The notes beneath the pieces were generated by a model. It saw only the letters and a program-made list of their open reading frames with translations, was not told where the DNA came from and searched no databases. Source: Mycobacterium deserti (GTDB lineage: Bacteria > Actinomycetota > Actinomycetes > Mycobacteriales > Mycobacteriaceae). Taken from it: a stretch of DNA of 64,000 nt. The first letter of the stretch is position 1. Each line of letters opens with the position of its first letter. The stretch lies in assembly GCF_025345615.1 (NCBI RefSeq), contig NZ_JAODWD010000003.1, positions 930,001 to 994,000 of the forward strand, given 5' to 3'. Positions 18,972 through 27,255 of the stretch are shown here, piece after piece. Position numbers and translations under genes: made by a program.

Positions 18972-19045
18972 TGCCCCTGGTGAGATTCGAACTCACACTG
19001 TCACGATTTTGAGTCGTGTGCCTCTGCCGGTTGGGCTACAGGGGC
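18972..19045 (-). tRNA. tRNA-Leu (anticodon CAA)
   Basis: The minus strand folds as a 74-nt tRNA without encoded CCA: acceptor GCCCCTG/CAGGGGC, T-arm GTGAG-TTCGAAT-CTCAC, and anticodon stem CACGA/TCGTG enclosing the loop CTCAAAA, anticodon CAA. The variable region is only 5 nt (ACAGT), whereas leucine tRNAs normally carry a long variable arm. The position next to pdtaR matches M. tuberculosis synteny. Confidence 0.88.
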
Positions 19046-19107
19046 TTCCTGGTGCGGCACTCCACCATAGAGGATGCCCCGCGGTCGCTGAGCGCGGCCG
19101 CAACCGC

Positions 19108-19113
19108 CACAAT
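19108..19113 (+). promoter_or_regulatory. -10 element of pdtaR, leaderless type
   Basis: CACAAT ends 7 nt before the ATG at 19121, the spacing expected when transcription starts at the initiation codon. No Shine-Dalgarno sequence is present. This supports the 19121 start over the ATG at 19112. Confidence 0.4.
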
Positions 19114-19120
19114 GGCAGCC

Positions 19121-19732
19121 ATGACCGACGCTGAAAAGCCACGCCGCGTTCTTATCGCCGAGGACGAGGCGCTCATCCGGCTGGACCTGGCTGAGATGCT
19201 GCGCGAGGAGGGCTACGAGATCGTCGGTGAAGCCGGTGACGGGCAGGAAGCCGTCGACCTGGCCGAGAGCCTGAAGCCCGATTTGGTGATCATGGACGTC
19301 AAGATGCCGCGCAGGGACGGCATCGACGCAGCGTCGGAGATCGCGGGCAAGCGCATCGCGCCCATCGTCATCCTCACCGCGTTCAGCCAGCGCGACCTCG
19401 TCGAGCGGGCCCGGGACGCTGGCGCGATGGCGTACCTGGTCAAGCCGTTCAACATCACCGACCTCATCCCCGCAATCGAGGTCGCGGTGAGCCGCTTCGG
19501 CGAGATCGGCGCCCTGGAGCAGGAGGTCGCGACACTGTCGGACCGGTTGGAGACCCGCAAGCTGGTGGAGCGCGCAAAGGGTTTGCTGCAGGCCAAGCAG
19601 GGGATGACTGAACCCGAGGCCTTCAAGTGGATCCAGCGCGCCGCGATGGACCGGCGCACCACCATGAAGCGGGTGGCCGAAGTGGTCCTCGAGACCCTCG
19701 ACACGCCCGAGGGCGCACCGCCCGCAAGCTAA
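19121..19732 (+). CDS. pdtaR: PdtaR, ANTAR-domain response regulator
   Basis: The 203-aa protein is a close match to Rv1626: receiver domain with EDE at 14-16, phospho-acceptor Asp59 in LVIMDVKMPRRDG and Lys in AYLVKPFNI. A coiled linker and a C-terminal ANTAR RNA-binding domain follow (LVERAKGLLQAKQGMTEPEAF, AAMDRRTTMKRVAEVV). It is phosphorylated by PdtaS (encoded elsewhere) and acts as an antiterminator on target mRNAs, including those for membrane and redox functions. The frame extends upstream to 19016 without coding character. Confidence 0.95.
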   Translation: MTDAEKPRRVLIAEDEALIRLDLAEMLREEGYEIVGEAGDGQEAVDLAESLKPDLVIMDVKMPRRDGIDAASEIAGKRIAPIVILTAFSQRDLVERARDAGAMAYLVKPFNITDLIPAIEVAVSRFGEIGALEQEVATLSDRLETRKLVERAKGLLQAKQGMTEPEAFKWIQRAAMDRRTTMKRVAEVVLETLDTPEGAPPAS

Positions 19733-19930
19733 GAATTCGCCCCGCGCCCGTAAATATTGCGTTTCCGACGGCGCTGTTTGGGTTGATGCGGCGCCGATTG
19801 GACGCTACGCATTTTCCAACAGCACGCACCGCGGCCATGCGTTGGCTATGGTCGTCCCGAAGCATCGCCGCCCGAGCCGACCAGGTCAGGACCGGCGGGG
19901 CCGACAAACACATTGACCCGGAGGTGAAAC

Positions 19931-21163
19931 GTGCGCGGTCGCGTGGCGCGGAGTGCATTTGCTATCGGTAGCGCGAGTTTGGTCGTGCTCGGCAGCGGAT
20001 GGTTAGCCGGCTGCCAACAACAAGCCGAGCCCAGCGAGGGCGGAGGTGGCACGGCGCAGACGGACCTGAAGATCGTCGAACAGGTGCAGATCGATCAGAA
20101 CGGCGCCGAGGTCAAGCCCGCGGAGGGCGCCAAGCCCGCCGCCCCCGCCGGCGACGGCAAAGCGCAGTGCCCGCCGGTGTCGCTTGCGATGGCCGGTGCG
20201 CTCAACGGACCCGATGCGGCGCTGGGCATCAACATCAAGAACGGCATCCAGCTCGCGGTCGACGAGCACAATGCCGCCAACCCCGGATGCCAGGTCCAGC
20301 TGAAGACCTTCGACACCGAGGGTGACCCGCAGAAAGCCACCCAGATTGCGCCCCAGATCATCAACGACGCCTTCACCATCGGCCTGATCGGCCCGGCCTT
20401 CTCCGGCGAGACCAACGCGACCGGCGACGTGTTCAACCAGGCCGGCCTGGTCGCTGCGACGGCCTCGGCTACCAACGTCACACTGTCCGAAAAGGGATGG
20501 AAGACCTTCTTCCGCGGCCTGGCCAACGACGGCGTGCAGGGCCCGTCGGTCGCGAACTACCTGAAGAACACACTCAAGCACCAGAAGGTGTGTGTGGTCG
20601 ACGACAGCACCGACTACGGCCTGGGCCTTGCCCAGTCGATTCGGGAAACGCTGGGGCCGGTGGCGGACTCGGCGTGCAACATCTCGGTCAAGAAGGGCGA
20701 CAAGGACTTCTCGGCCGCGGTGACCCAGATCAAGGGCGCCAGCCCGGATTCGGTGTTCTTCGCCGGCTACTACGCCGAGGCCGCACCGTTGGTCCAGCAG
20801 CTCAAAGACGGGGGCTATGAGGGCACGTTCGTCAGCGCCGACGGCACCAAGGACCCCGAGTTCGTCAAGCAGGCAGGCGAGTCGTCGAAGGACGCCCTGC
20901 TCGCGTGCCCGTGCGGTCCCGCCGTCGGCACCTTCGCCGAGGACTACACCAAGAAGTTCAACCAGGAGCCCGGCACCTACAGCGTCGAGGGGTACGACCT
21001 CGGCACCATCATGCTCAAGGGCATCGACTCCGGGAAGATCACCCGGCCTGACCTGCTGGAGTTCGTGCGCACCTACAACGGCCAGGGTGTCGGGCGTAAC
21101 TACCAGTGGACCCCGAACGGCGAGCTGACGACGTCGCTGATCTGGATCTACAAGGTTCAGTAA
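19931..21163 (+). CDS. livJ: Branched-chain amino-acid ABC transporter, substrate-binding lipoprotein (LivJ-like)
   Basis: The 410-aa protein starts with GTG after a GGAGGTG ribosome site. It has a lipoprotein signal with lipobox LAGC (Cys28), a linker, and a type I periplasmic-binding fold of the Leu/Ile/Val family (SLAMAGALNGPDAALG, QLAVDEHNAANPGC, VVDDSTDYGLGLA, GDKDFSAAVTQIK). A 198-bp upstream gap holds its promoter. A strong terminator separates it from livH. Confidence 0.93.
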   Translation: MRGRVARSAFAIGSASLVVLGSGWLAGCQQQAEPSEGGGGTAQTDLKIVEQVQIDQNGAEVKPAEGAKPAAPAGDGKAQCPPVSLAMAGALNGPDAALGINIKNGIQLAVDEHNAANPGCQVQLKTFDTEGDPQKATQIAPQIINDAFTIGLIGPAFSGETNATGDVFNQAGLVAATASATNVTLSEKGWKTFFRGLANDGVQGPSVANYLKNTLKHQKVCVVDDSTDYGLGLAQSIRETLGPVADSACNISVKKGDKDFSAAVTQIKGASPDSVFFAGYYAEAAPLVQQLKDGGYEGTFVSADGTKDPEFVKQAGESSKDALLACPCGPAVGTFAEDYTKKFNQEPGTYSVEGYDLGTIMLKGIDSGKITRPDLLEFVRTYNGQGVGRNYQWTPNGELTTSLIWIYKVQ

Positions 21164-21176
21164 CCGCTGAGGCGAG

Positions 21177-21210
21177 ACGCGTCCGAGACCGCAAGGCTCG
21201 GACGCGTTTT
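21177..21210 (+). terminator. Intrinsic terminator between livJ and livH
   Basis: Perfect 11-bp arms (ACGCGTCCGAG / CTCGGACGCGT) with a 9-nt loop are followed by TTTT. It follows the livJ stop by 13 bp, so it should reduce read-through into livHMGF and keep the binding protein in excess. Confidence 0.85.
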
Positions 21211-21246
21211 CGCTAAAACTCCCACCGCGCAAGGAGCAGCGCCCGG

Positions 21247-22284
21247 ATGACACCCGCGTGCGTCGAGCAGTACGCCTGCCTGGCCGCCAACATCAATTTC
21301 AACCTGGAAGGTCTGCGGAACGGCTTCTGGCAGCTGACCATCGACGGTCTGTCGTGGGGCGCGATTTATGCGCTGGTGGCGGTCGGCTACACGTTGGTGT
21401 TCGGCGTGCTGCGCCTGATCAACTTCGCGCACTCCGAGATATTCATGCTCGGCATGTTCGGTGCCTACTTCTGTCTCGATATGATCCTGGGCTTCACGCC
21501 GAGCGGGAACGCCTACAGCGTCGGCCTGACGCTGACGGTGTTGTACCTGCTGATCGCCATGTTGTTCGCGATGTTGGTGTCTGGTTCTGCGGCCGTGGGG
21601 TTGGAGTTCGTCGCGTACCGTCCGCTGCGAAAACGGGGGGCGCGCTCCTTGACGTTCCTGATCACCGCGATCGGGATGTCGTTCGTGCTGCAGGAATTCG
21701 TCCACTTCGTGCTGCCCAAGATCATCCCCGGCTACGGCGGCAGCAATGCGCAACAGCCGATCACGTTGGTACAGCCCAAGACCCAGTTCGAGATATTCGG
21801 GGCCAGCGTCTCGAACGTCACGCTGGTGATCATCGGTGCCGCACTGCTGTTTGCGCTGCTGACGGACATGGCGCTGAACCGGACCAAGTTCGGCCGCGGC
21901 ATCCGGGCCGTCGCGCAAGACCCCACCACAGCCACGCTGATGGGAGTCTCCCGCGAGCGCATCATCATGATGACGTTCCTGCTGGGTGGCCTGCTGGCCG
22001 GGGCCGCCGCGTTGCTCTACACACTGAAAGTGCCGCAGGGAATCATCTACTCGGGCGGGTTCCTGCTCGGCATCAAGGCGTTCTCGGCCGCGGTGCTGGG
22101 CGGTATCGGCAACCTGCGCGGTGCGCTGCTGGGCGGATTGCTGCTGGGCATCATGGAGAACTACGGGCAGGCGGTGTTCGGCACCCAGTGGCGCGATGTC
22201 GTGGCGTTCGTGTTGCTGGTCCTGGTGCTGCTGTTCCGGCCGACCGGAATACTCGGTGAGAGCCTCGGGAAGGCGAGAGTATGA
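21247..22284 (+). CDS. livH: Branched-chain amino-acid ABC transporter permease LivH
   Basis: The 345-aa protein has an N-terminal extension with two Cys (VEQYACLAANINFN), then a LivH-type permease: LSWGAIYALVAVGYTLVFGVLRLINFAHSE and ALLGGIGNLRGALLGGLLLG. It forms the membrane channel with LivM. A GGAGCAG ribosome site precedes the ATG, and its stop overlaps the livM start (ATGA). Confidence 0.94.
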   Translation: MTPACVEQYACLAANINFNLEGLRNGFWQLTIDGLSWGAIYALVAVGYTLVFGVLRLINFAHSEIFMLGMFGAYFCLDMILGFTPSGNAYSVGLTLTVLYLLIAMLFAMLVSGSAAVGLEFVAYRPLRKRGARSLTFLITAIGMSFVLQEFVHFVLPKIIPGYGGSNAQQPITLVQPKTQFEIFGASVSNVTLVIIGAALLFALLTDMALNRTKFGRGIRAVAQDPTTATLMGVSRERIIMMTFLLGGLLAGAAALLYTLKVPQGIIYSGGFLLGIKAFSAAVLGGIGNLRGALLGGLLLGIMENYGQAVFGTQWRDVVAFVLLVLVLLFRPTGILGESLGKARV

Positions 22285-23450
22285 GCACCACTGAGAAGCT
22301 CCTGGCGCCCGGTGACGCGATGCGCGGTTGGTGGGACAACCTGTCGCGAGTCGAGAAGTGGTTCTTCGGTCTCGTCGGCTTCGGGCTGCTGGCGCTGCTG
22401 CCGCTGTTCCCGCCGCCGTTCCTGAACACCCCGAACATCAGCTTCGGCGGCACGATGGCGCAGTTCGCGATGGTGGCGATCATCGCAATCGGCCTCAACG
22501 TCGTGGTCGGCCAGGCAGGCCTGCTCGATCTCGGGTATGTCGGCTTTTATGCCGTCGGCGCGTACACCGTCGCGCTGCTCACCAGCCCCAACAGCCCATG
22601 GAACAAGGTGGGTGCGACGGGCTGGTTCACCGAGGACTGGGCGTGGCTTGCGTGTGTGCCGCTTGCGATGGCGATCACCGCTCTGGCCGGCCTCATCCTG
22701 GGCACACCGACCCTGCGGCTGCGCGGCGACTATCTCGCCATCGTCACGCTCGGCTTCGGCGAGATCATCCGTCTGTTGGCCGACAACCTCTCCGACATCA
22801 CCAACGGCCCACGCGGCCTCAACGAGGTGGCCTACCCGCGCGTGGGGGAGAGCGAGACGCTGCCCGAAGGCGTGTTCTCCAGCGGCAACTCGACGGGTGA
22901 CGCCAACTACGGCACGTGGTGGTTCTGGCTCGGCATTGTCATGATCGTGTTGATTCTGCTTCTGGTCGGCAACCTGGAACGCAGCCGGGTCGGGCGCGCA
23001 TGGATCGCCGTCCGTGAGGACGAGGACGCCGCGGAAGTCATGGGGGTCAACACATTCCGCTTTAAGCTGTGGGCGTTCGTGATCGGCGCGGCGATCGGCG
23101 GGCTGTCCGGGGCGCTCTACGCGGGACAGGTGCAGTTCGTCGCGCCGCCGACGTTCAACATCATCAATTCCATGCTGTTCCTGTGTGCCGTGGTGCTCGG
23201 CGGGCAGGGAAACAAGCTGGGTGTCGTATTCGGCGCGTTCATCATCGTCTACCTGCCGAACCGCCTTCTGGGGGTGTCGTTCCTCGGTATCAATCTCGGC
23301 GACCTGAAGTATTTGTTCTTCGGCATGGCCCTGGTCGCTCTGATGATCTTCCGGCCCGAGGGTCTGTTCCCCGCACGGCAGCAACTGCTCGCCTACGGAA
23401 GGGCCGCACGCAACCTGTTGCGGCATCCGGAGAAGGAGTCCGCGCGATGA
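22281..23450 (+). CDS. livM: Branched-chain amino-acid ABC transporter permease LivM
   Basis: The 389-aa permease shows the LivM hallmarks: GLNVVVGQAGLLDLGYVGFYAVGAY, GDYLAIVTLGFGEIIRLLADN and GRAWIAVREDEDAAEVMGVN. About ten membrane helices are visible. It overlaps both neighbours by 4 bp in the livHMGF operon. Confidence 0.94.
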   Translation: MSTTEKLLAPGDAMRGWWDNLSRVEKWFFGLVGFGLLALLPLFPPPFLNTPNISFGGTMAQFAMVAIIAIGLNVVVGQAGLLDLGYVGFYAVGAYTVALLTSPNSPWNKVGATGWFTEDWAWLACVPLAMAITALAGLILGTPTLRLRGDYLAIVTLGFGEIIRLLADNLSDITNGPRGLNEVAYPRVGESETLPEGVFSSGNSTGDANYGTWWFWLGIVMIVLILLLVGNLERSRVGRAWIAVREDEDAAEVMGVNTFRFKLWAFVIGAAIGGLSGALYAGQVQFVAPPTFNIINSMLFLCAVVLGGQGNKLGVVFGAFIIVYLPNRLLGVSFLGINLGDLKYLFFGMALVALMIFRPEGLFPARQQLLAYGRAARNLLRHPEKESAR

Positions 23451-24274
23451 GTATCGAAGAACTGGCGGGCGTCCACCGCGACATCGCGGCCGCTGAGGGT
23501 GAAACCCTGCTGCAGACACATGAATTGACGGTCAAGTTCGGCGGCCTGACCGCCCTGGACGCGGTGACCTTCGACATCCGCCGGGGCGAGATTCTCGGGA
23601 TGATCGGCCCCAACGGAGCGGGCAAGACGACGTGCTTCAACGCGATCACCGGCGTGTACCGGCCGACGTCGGGCACGGTGTTGTTCGACGGTGCGCCACT
23701 CGGCCGGATCAAGCGCCACCAGATCACCCGCCGCGGCATCGCCCGGACGTTCCAGAACATTCGGTTGTGGGGTGAGATGACCGCACTCGAGAACGTCATG
23801 GTGGGCACCGATGCGCGGCATTTCACGTCGGTACCCGGGGCCCTGGTCCGCACGCCGCGGCATCGCCGGGAGGAACGGTCGGCCATCGAACGGTCCGCCG
23901 CTCTGCTGCATTTCGTCGGGATCGGCCACCGCGGCGAAGAGAAGGCAAAGAATCTTCCGTATGGCGATCAGCGAAGACTTGAGATCGCCCGCGCGCTGGC
24001 CACCGAACCGAAGCTGCTGTGTCTCGATGAACCGGCCGCGGGGTTCAACCCCCGCGAGAAGGCGGCACTGATCGAGTTGATCCAGAAGATCCGCGACGAC
24101 GGCTACACCGTGCTGCTGATCGAACACGACATGAGGCTTGTCATGGGCGTCACCGACCGCATCGTGGTGCTGGAGTTCGGCCGCAAGATCGCCGACGGCC
24201 TGCCGGCGGAGATTCGCGAAGACCCGAAGGTCATCGCCGCATACCTGGGGGTTCCTGATGACGCAGTCGAGTGA
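23447..24274 (+). CDS. livG: Branched-chain amino-acid ABC transporter ATPase LivG
   Basis: The 275-aa ATPase has Walker A GPNGAGKTT starting at residue 54, Q-loop RTFQNIRLW, a LivG-type signature LPYGDQRRLEIARAL, Walker B LLCLDEPAAGFNPRE and H-loop IEHDM. ATG at 23447 overlaps the livM stop as ATGA; the frame is open far upstream inside livM, but that part is not LivG-like. It drives import with LivF. Confidence 0.94.
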   Translation: MSIEELAGVHRDIAAAEGETLLQTHELTVKFGGLTALDAVTFDIRRGEILGMIGPNGAGKTTCFNAITGVYRPTSGTVLFDGAPLGRIKRHQITRRGIARTFQNIRLWGEMTALENVMVGTDARHFTSVPGALVRTPRHRREERSAIERSAALLHFVGIGHRGEEKAKNLPYGDQRRLEIARALATEPKLLCLDEPAAGFNPREKAALIELIQKIRDDGYTVLLIEHDMRLVMGVTDRIVVLEFGRKIADGLPAEIREDPKVIAAYLGVPDDAVE

Positions 24275-25013
24275 TCCGCCGAAGACCGAACGCCCGGTGC
24301 TGCTCGAGGTGCGCGACATCGTCGTGCAGTACGGACGCATCCGTGCGCTGCACGGCATTTCGCTACAGGTGCACGAAGGTGAGCTGGTGACCCTGCTGGG
24401 GTCCAACGGAGCCGGCAAGACGACGACGATGAGGGCGCTGTCAGGGTTGCTGCCGCTGACGTCGGGTTCGGTGTGGTTCGACGGCGAAGACATCTCGAAG
24501 GTCAAGGCACATCAACGCGTGGCGCGAGGTCTGGTGCAGGCGCCGGAGGGCCGCGGTGTGTTTCCCGGCATGACGGTGGTCGAGAACCTCGAAATGGGCT
24601 GCTATGCAAGGAAGTTCCCGTCGCGATCGGAACACACTGAGCGGCTCGACTTCGTCTTGACAACCTTTCCCCGACTGGCCGAGCGGCGCAGCCAGGTCGG
24701 CGGCACGCTCTCCGGCGGCGAACAGCAGATGCTGGCGATCGGTCGCGCGTTGATGGCCCGGCCGAGGGTGTTGCTGCTCGATGAGCCGTCAATGGGTTTG
24801 GCGCCGATGGTGATTTCGCAGATCTTCAAGATCATCGCCGACATCAACGCGCAGGGCACGACGGTGCTGTTGGTGGAACAGAATGCACAGCAGGCGCTGA
24901 GCCGCTCGGACCGCGCCTACATTCTGGAGACGGGCGAGGTGACGCATACCGGTGATGCGCGAGACCTGTTGAAGGATGACAGCATTCGCGCCGCCTACCT
25001 CGGCGTCGCCTAG
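24258..25013 (+). CDS. livF: Branched-chain amino-acid ABC transporter ATPase LivF
   Basis: The 251-aa ATPase has Walker A GSNGAGKTT from residue 48, signature LSGGEQQMLAIGRALM, Walker B VLLLDEPSMGLAP and H-loop LVEQNA, all LivF-specific. ATG at 24258 gives a 17-bp overlap with livG; the open frame back to 24138 lies inside livG. It completes the LIV-I type importer. Confidence 0.94.
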   Translation: MTQSSDPPKTERPVLLEVRDIVVQYGRIRALHGISLQVHEGELVTLLGSNGAGKTTTMRALSGLLPLTSGSVWFDGEDISKVKAHQRVARGLVQAPEGRGVFPGMTVVENLEMGCYARKFPSRSEHTERLDFVLTTFPRLAERRSQVGGTLSGGEQQMLAIGRALMARPRVLLLDEPSMGLAPMVISQIFKIIADINAQGTTVLLVEQNAQQALSRSDRAYILETGEVTHTGDARDLLKDDSIRAAYLGVA

Positions 25014-25324
25014 CGCGGTCTGCCGCAGCGCGCCTCGATCGCATCGAGCACCCCGATGTGAGCGGGCGGAACCGTGACGCACATCAGCACATCGCCGCCA
25101 TCCGATCCGAACTCGAATGCAAAGAAGGAGCAGCACTCTGATTCGCGGCGGGCAAGATCGCGGGCGGCAGCCTCAACGTGGCGGGGGAGAACCAGCCCCA
25201 ATTGGGTCGGCCCACTTCGCTGCGCCCGCAGGACGAACGCGAACAACCGGTCGAATTCCGCGATGCGCAACGGTCTGTCGACGGTCGGCAGTGTGCAGGT
25301 CTTCGGTGCCCAGTCCTCGGACAT
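25010..25324 (-). CDS. Conserved hypothetical protein with ECC motif
   Basis: I do not recognise a named family for this 104-aa protein. It reads as a real gene: start ATG, and typical actinobacterial wording such as CTLPTVDRPLRIAEFDRLF and ARRESECCSFFAFEF with two adjacent Cys. The Cys pair together with further Cys at both ends could bind metal. It converges on livF (4-bp overlap) and lies 9 bp beyond the thiolase stop on the same strand, so it may be the last gene of that transcript. Confidence 0.65.
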   Translation of the reverse strand: MSEDWAPKTCTLPTVDRPLRIAEFDRLFAFVLRAQRSGPTQLGLVLPRHVEAAARDLARRESECCSFFAFEFGSDGGDVLMCVTVPPAHIGVLDAIEARCGRPR

Positions 25325-25333
25325 GACCCCAGG

Positions 25334-26533
25334 CTAGCGCGCGACGACGACCGAGGAGCCGTGTCCGAACAGTCCTTGGTTGGCGGTGACGCCGACGGTA
25401 GCGCCGTCGACCTGTCTGCCGGTGGCTTGGCCCTTGAGTTGCCAGTTCAGCTCGCAGACCTGGGCGATGGCTTGCGCGGGGATGGCTTCGCCGAAGCAGG
25501 CCAGCCCGCCGGACGGATTGACCGGGATCTTGCCGCCGATGGTCGTGGCTCCGCTGCGCAGCAGGTGTTCTGCCTCACCCTTGGCGCACAGGCCGAGGTG
25601 CTCGTACCAGTCGAGTTCGAGTGCGGTGGACAGGTCGTAGACCTCGGCCAGGCTCAGATCCTCGGGTCCGATGCCGGCCTCGGTGTAGGCGGCGTCGAGG
25701 ATCTGGTCCTTGAACACCCGTTCCGGTGCGGGCACCGCCGCGGTGGAATCGGTCGCGATATCGGGCAGTTCCGGCAGATGCTGGGGGTACTGCGGGGTCT
25801 GCAGGCTGACCGCCCGCACCGACGGCACGCCCTGGACCGAGCCCAGATGCTTTTCCGCGAACGACTTGCTGGCCACGATCAGCGCGGCCGCACCGTCTGA
25901 GGTCGCGCAGATGTCCAGCAGCCGAAGCGGATCGGACACCACGGGACTGGCGAGCACGTCCTCGATCGAGCTCTCCTTGCGGTACCGGGCGTTCGGGTTG
26001 TCCAGCCCGTGTTTGGCGTTCTTGACCTTCACCTGGGCGAAGTCCTCGAGCGTTGCCCCGTAGAGATCCATCCGCCGGCGCGCCAGCAGCGCGAAGTACA
26101 CGGTGTTGGTCGCACCGATCAGGTGGAAGCGCTGCCAGTCCGGATCGTTGCGGCGTTCACCGCCGACCGGGGCGAAGAATCCCTTCGGGGTGGTGTCGGC
26201 GCCGATGACCAGCGCGACGTCGCAGAACCCAGCCAGGATCTGGGCCCGCGCGCTCTGCAACGCCTGCGATCCACTGGCACACGCGGCGTAACTCGAGGTG
26301 ACCGGCACCCCGTTCCAGCCCAGCTTCTGGGCAAACGTCGCACCGGCCACGAAGCCGGGGTAGCCGTTGCGGATCGTGTCGGCCCCGGCTACCAGCTGGA
26401 TCTGGCGCCAGTCCAGACCCGCCTCGGCCAACGCCGCACGCGCGGCGACGACGCCGTACTCGGTGAAGTCACGGCCCCACTTGCCCCACGGGTGCATGCC
26501 CGCACCCAGGATGTACACCGGCTCAGGACTCAT
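25334..26533 (-). CDS. Thiolase-like lipid-transfer protein (Rv1627c homologue)
   Basis: The 399-aa protein is of the SCP-x thiolase type: active-site Cys85 in SYAACASGSQAL, NPSGGLACFGEAI near residue 340 and GHGSSVVV at the C-terminus. It lacks an SCP2 domain. Such proteins work with a DUF35 partner in sterol side-chain or acyl-CoA metabolism. ATG at 26533 overlaps the stop of the DUF35 gene (ATGA), and the frame is open back to 26575. A KstR operator lies upstream of the pair. Confidence 0.88.
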   Translation of the reverse strand: MSPEPVYILGAGMHPWGKWGRDFTEYGVVAARAALAEAGLDWRQIQLVAGADTIRNGYPGFVAGATFAQKLGWNGVPVTSSYAACASGSQALQSARAQILAGFCDVALVIGADTTPKGFFAPVGGERRNDPDWQRFHLIGATNTVYFALLARRRMDLYGATLEDFAQVKVKNAKHGLDNPNARYRKESSIEDVLASPVVSDPLRLLDICATSDGAAALIVASKSFAEKHLGSVQGVPSVRAVSLQTPQYPQHLPELPDIATDSTAAVPAPERVFKDQILDAAYTEAGIGPEDLSLAEVYDLSTALELDWYEHLGLCAKGEAEHLLRSGATTIGGKIPVNPSGGLACFGEAIPAQAIAQVCELNWQLKGQATGRQVDGATVGVTANQGLFGHGSSVVVAR

Positions 26534-26994
26534 GCCGCGCCGCCCTTCGTGCTCCTTGCGTCCGCGATCCTCCATGCGTGCACGACGCGTTCGACGCCCT
26601 CGTCGTCGACGTACAGCGTCATCGTCGCGAGCTCCATCTCCATGCCCACCTTCAGATCGGCGGCCAGCGTGCCCTGCACGACCTTGCCCAACACGATCAC
26701 ACCCTCATCGGCCAACTGCACCGCGGCAACGGCGAACGGCTCGAACGGATCCGGCGACGGATACGGCGGCGGCGGCGCGTAGCGGTTCTCGGTGTAACTC
26801 CACAGCGTTCCCCGCCGCGACAGCGGTACCTGCGCCAGCTCATCGCCGTCGCAGCCGGGATTGGGGCAGTTGTTGGCCCGCGGTGGGAACACATACGTCC
26901 CGCACTGATCGCACTTGCCGCCGATCAGGTACGGCGCACCGGAGTCATCCGTGGCGAACCACCCGTCAACAGCGGGCTGAGTTGAAGTTGACAC
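26530..26994 (-). CDS. DUF35 OB-fold/zinc-ribbon acyl-CoA-associated protein (Rv1628c homologue)
   Basis: The 154-aa protein has a rubredoxin-like zinc ribbon (Cys28, Cys31, Cys43, Cys48 in KCDQCGTYVFPP and NCPNPGC), then an OB-fold (SRRGTLWSYTENRYAPPPPYP, VVLGKVVQGTLAADLKVGM type). DUF35 partners form heterocomplexes with thiolase-like proteins and bind the CoA part of the substrate. I prefer GTG at 26994, because the longer frame from 27054 would place the KstR operator inside the coding sequence. Confidence 0.85.
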   Translation of the reverse strand: MSTSTQPAVDGWFATDDSGAPYLIGGKCDQCGTYVFPPRANNCPNPGCDGDELAQVPLSRRGTLWSYTENRYAPPPPYPSPDPFEPFAVAAVQLADEGVIVLGKVVQGTLAADLKVGMEMELATMTLYVDDEGVERVVHAWRIADARSTKGGAA

Positions 26995-27027
26995 GCCGGT
27001 CAGCGTACCGACTACCGATCGCGAAAC

Positions 27028-27041
27028 TGAAACGTGTTCCA
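27028..27041. promoter_or_regulatory. KstR operator
   Basis: TGAAACGTGTTCCA matches the KstR consensus TnnAACnnGTTnnA at every fixed position and sits in a larger near-palindrome (27025-27044). It is 34 bp upstream of the DUF35 start. Rv1627c-Rv1628c are in the described KstR regulon, so cholesterol metabolites should derepress this pair. Confidence 0.85.
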
Positions 27042-27225
27042 GTTTTTCCTGCATGAAGTTGCGATCGCCAACCGGCCGCTGATCGAGCGGCCGGTCGAAC
27101 TAGGGGAGGAACTGGGCCCATCGCCGTCACCCCGCAACTGGGCGGCGGACTGGCGCCCGCGTGGCGCCTCGGGGGCGTGAGCCCCGCCGCCCGTGTCCTG
27201 GTTGCACTAGCCCGGGAACAACGCG

Positions 27226-27248
27226 ATGTCAGCAGGGGTGCATAGAGT
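27226..27248 (+). promoter_or_regulatory. Probable polA promoter, weak PafBC-like
   Basis: ATGTCAGCA-N8-TAGAGT resembles the RecA-NDp consensus tTGTCRGTG-N8-TAnnnT, with mismatches in the first and the last two bases of the upstream box. TAGAGT ends 7 nt before the GTG start at 27256, so the transcript is probably leaderless. Confidence 0.4.
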
Positions 27249-27255
27249 TAGGGCC

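Noticed and set aside
18825..18983. Small ORF (52 aa) overlapping the speB remnant stop as ATGA
   Set aside because: It runs into the tRNA-Leu gene, has no recognisable domain, and follows a pseudogene; chance overlap is more likely.
18972..19045. Prophage or integrative element att site at tRNA-Leu (and tRNA-Cys at 41689-41759)
   Set aside because: No integrase gene and no repeated tRNA 3' end was seen nearby; the accessory genes around show no mobile-element genes.
22161..23519. 452-aa minus-strand frame opposite livM
   Set aside because: Composition is low in hydrophobic order and rich in Arg/Gln/His, and livM is intact on the other strand.
26995..27054. ATG 27054 as start of the DUF35 protein
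   Set aside because: The extra residues are not in the family and would include the KstR operator.
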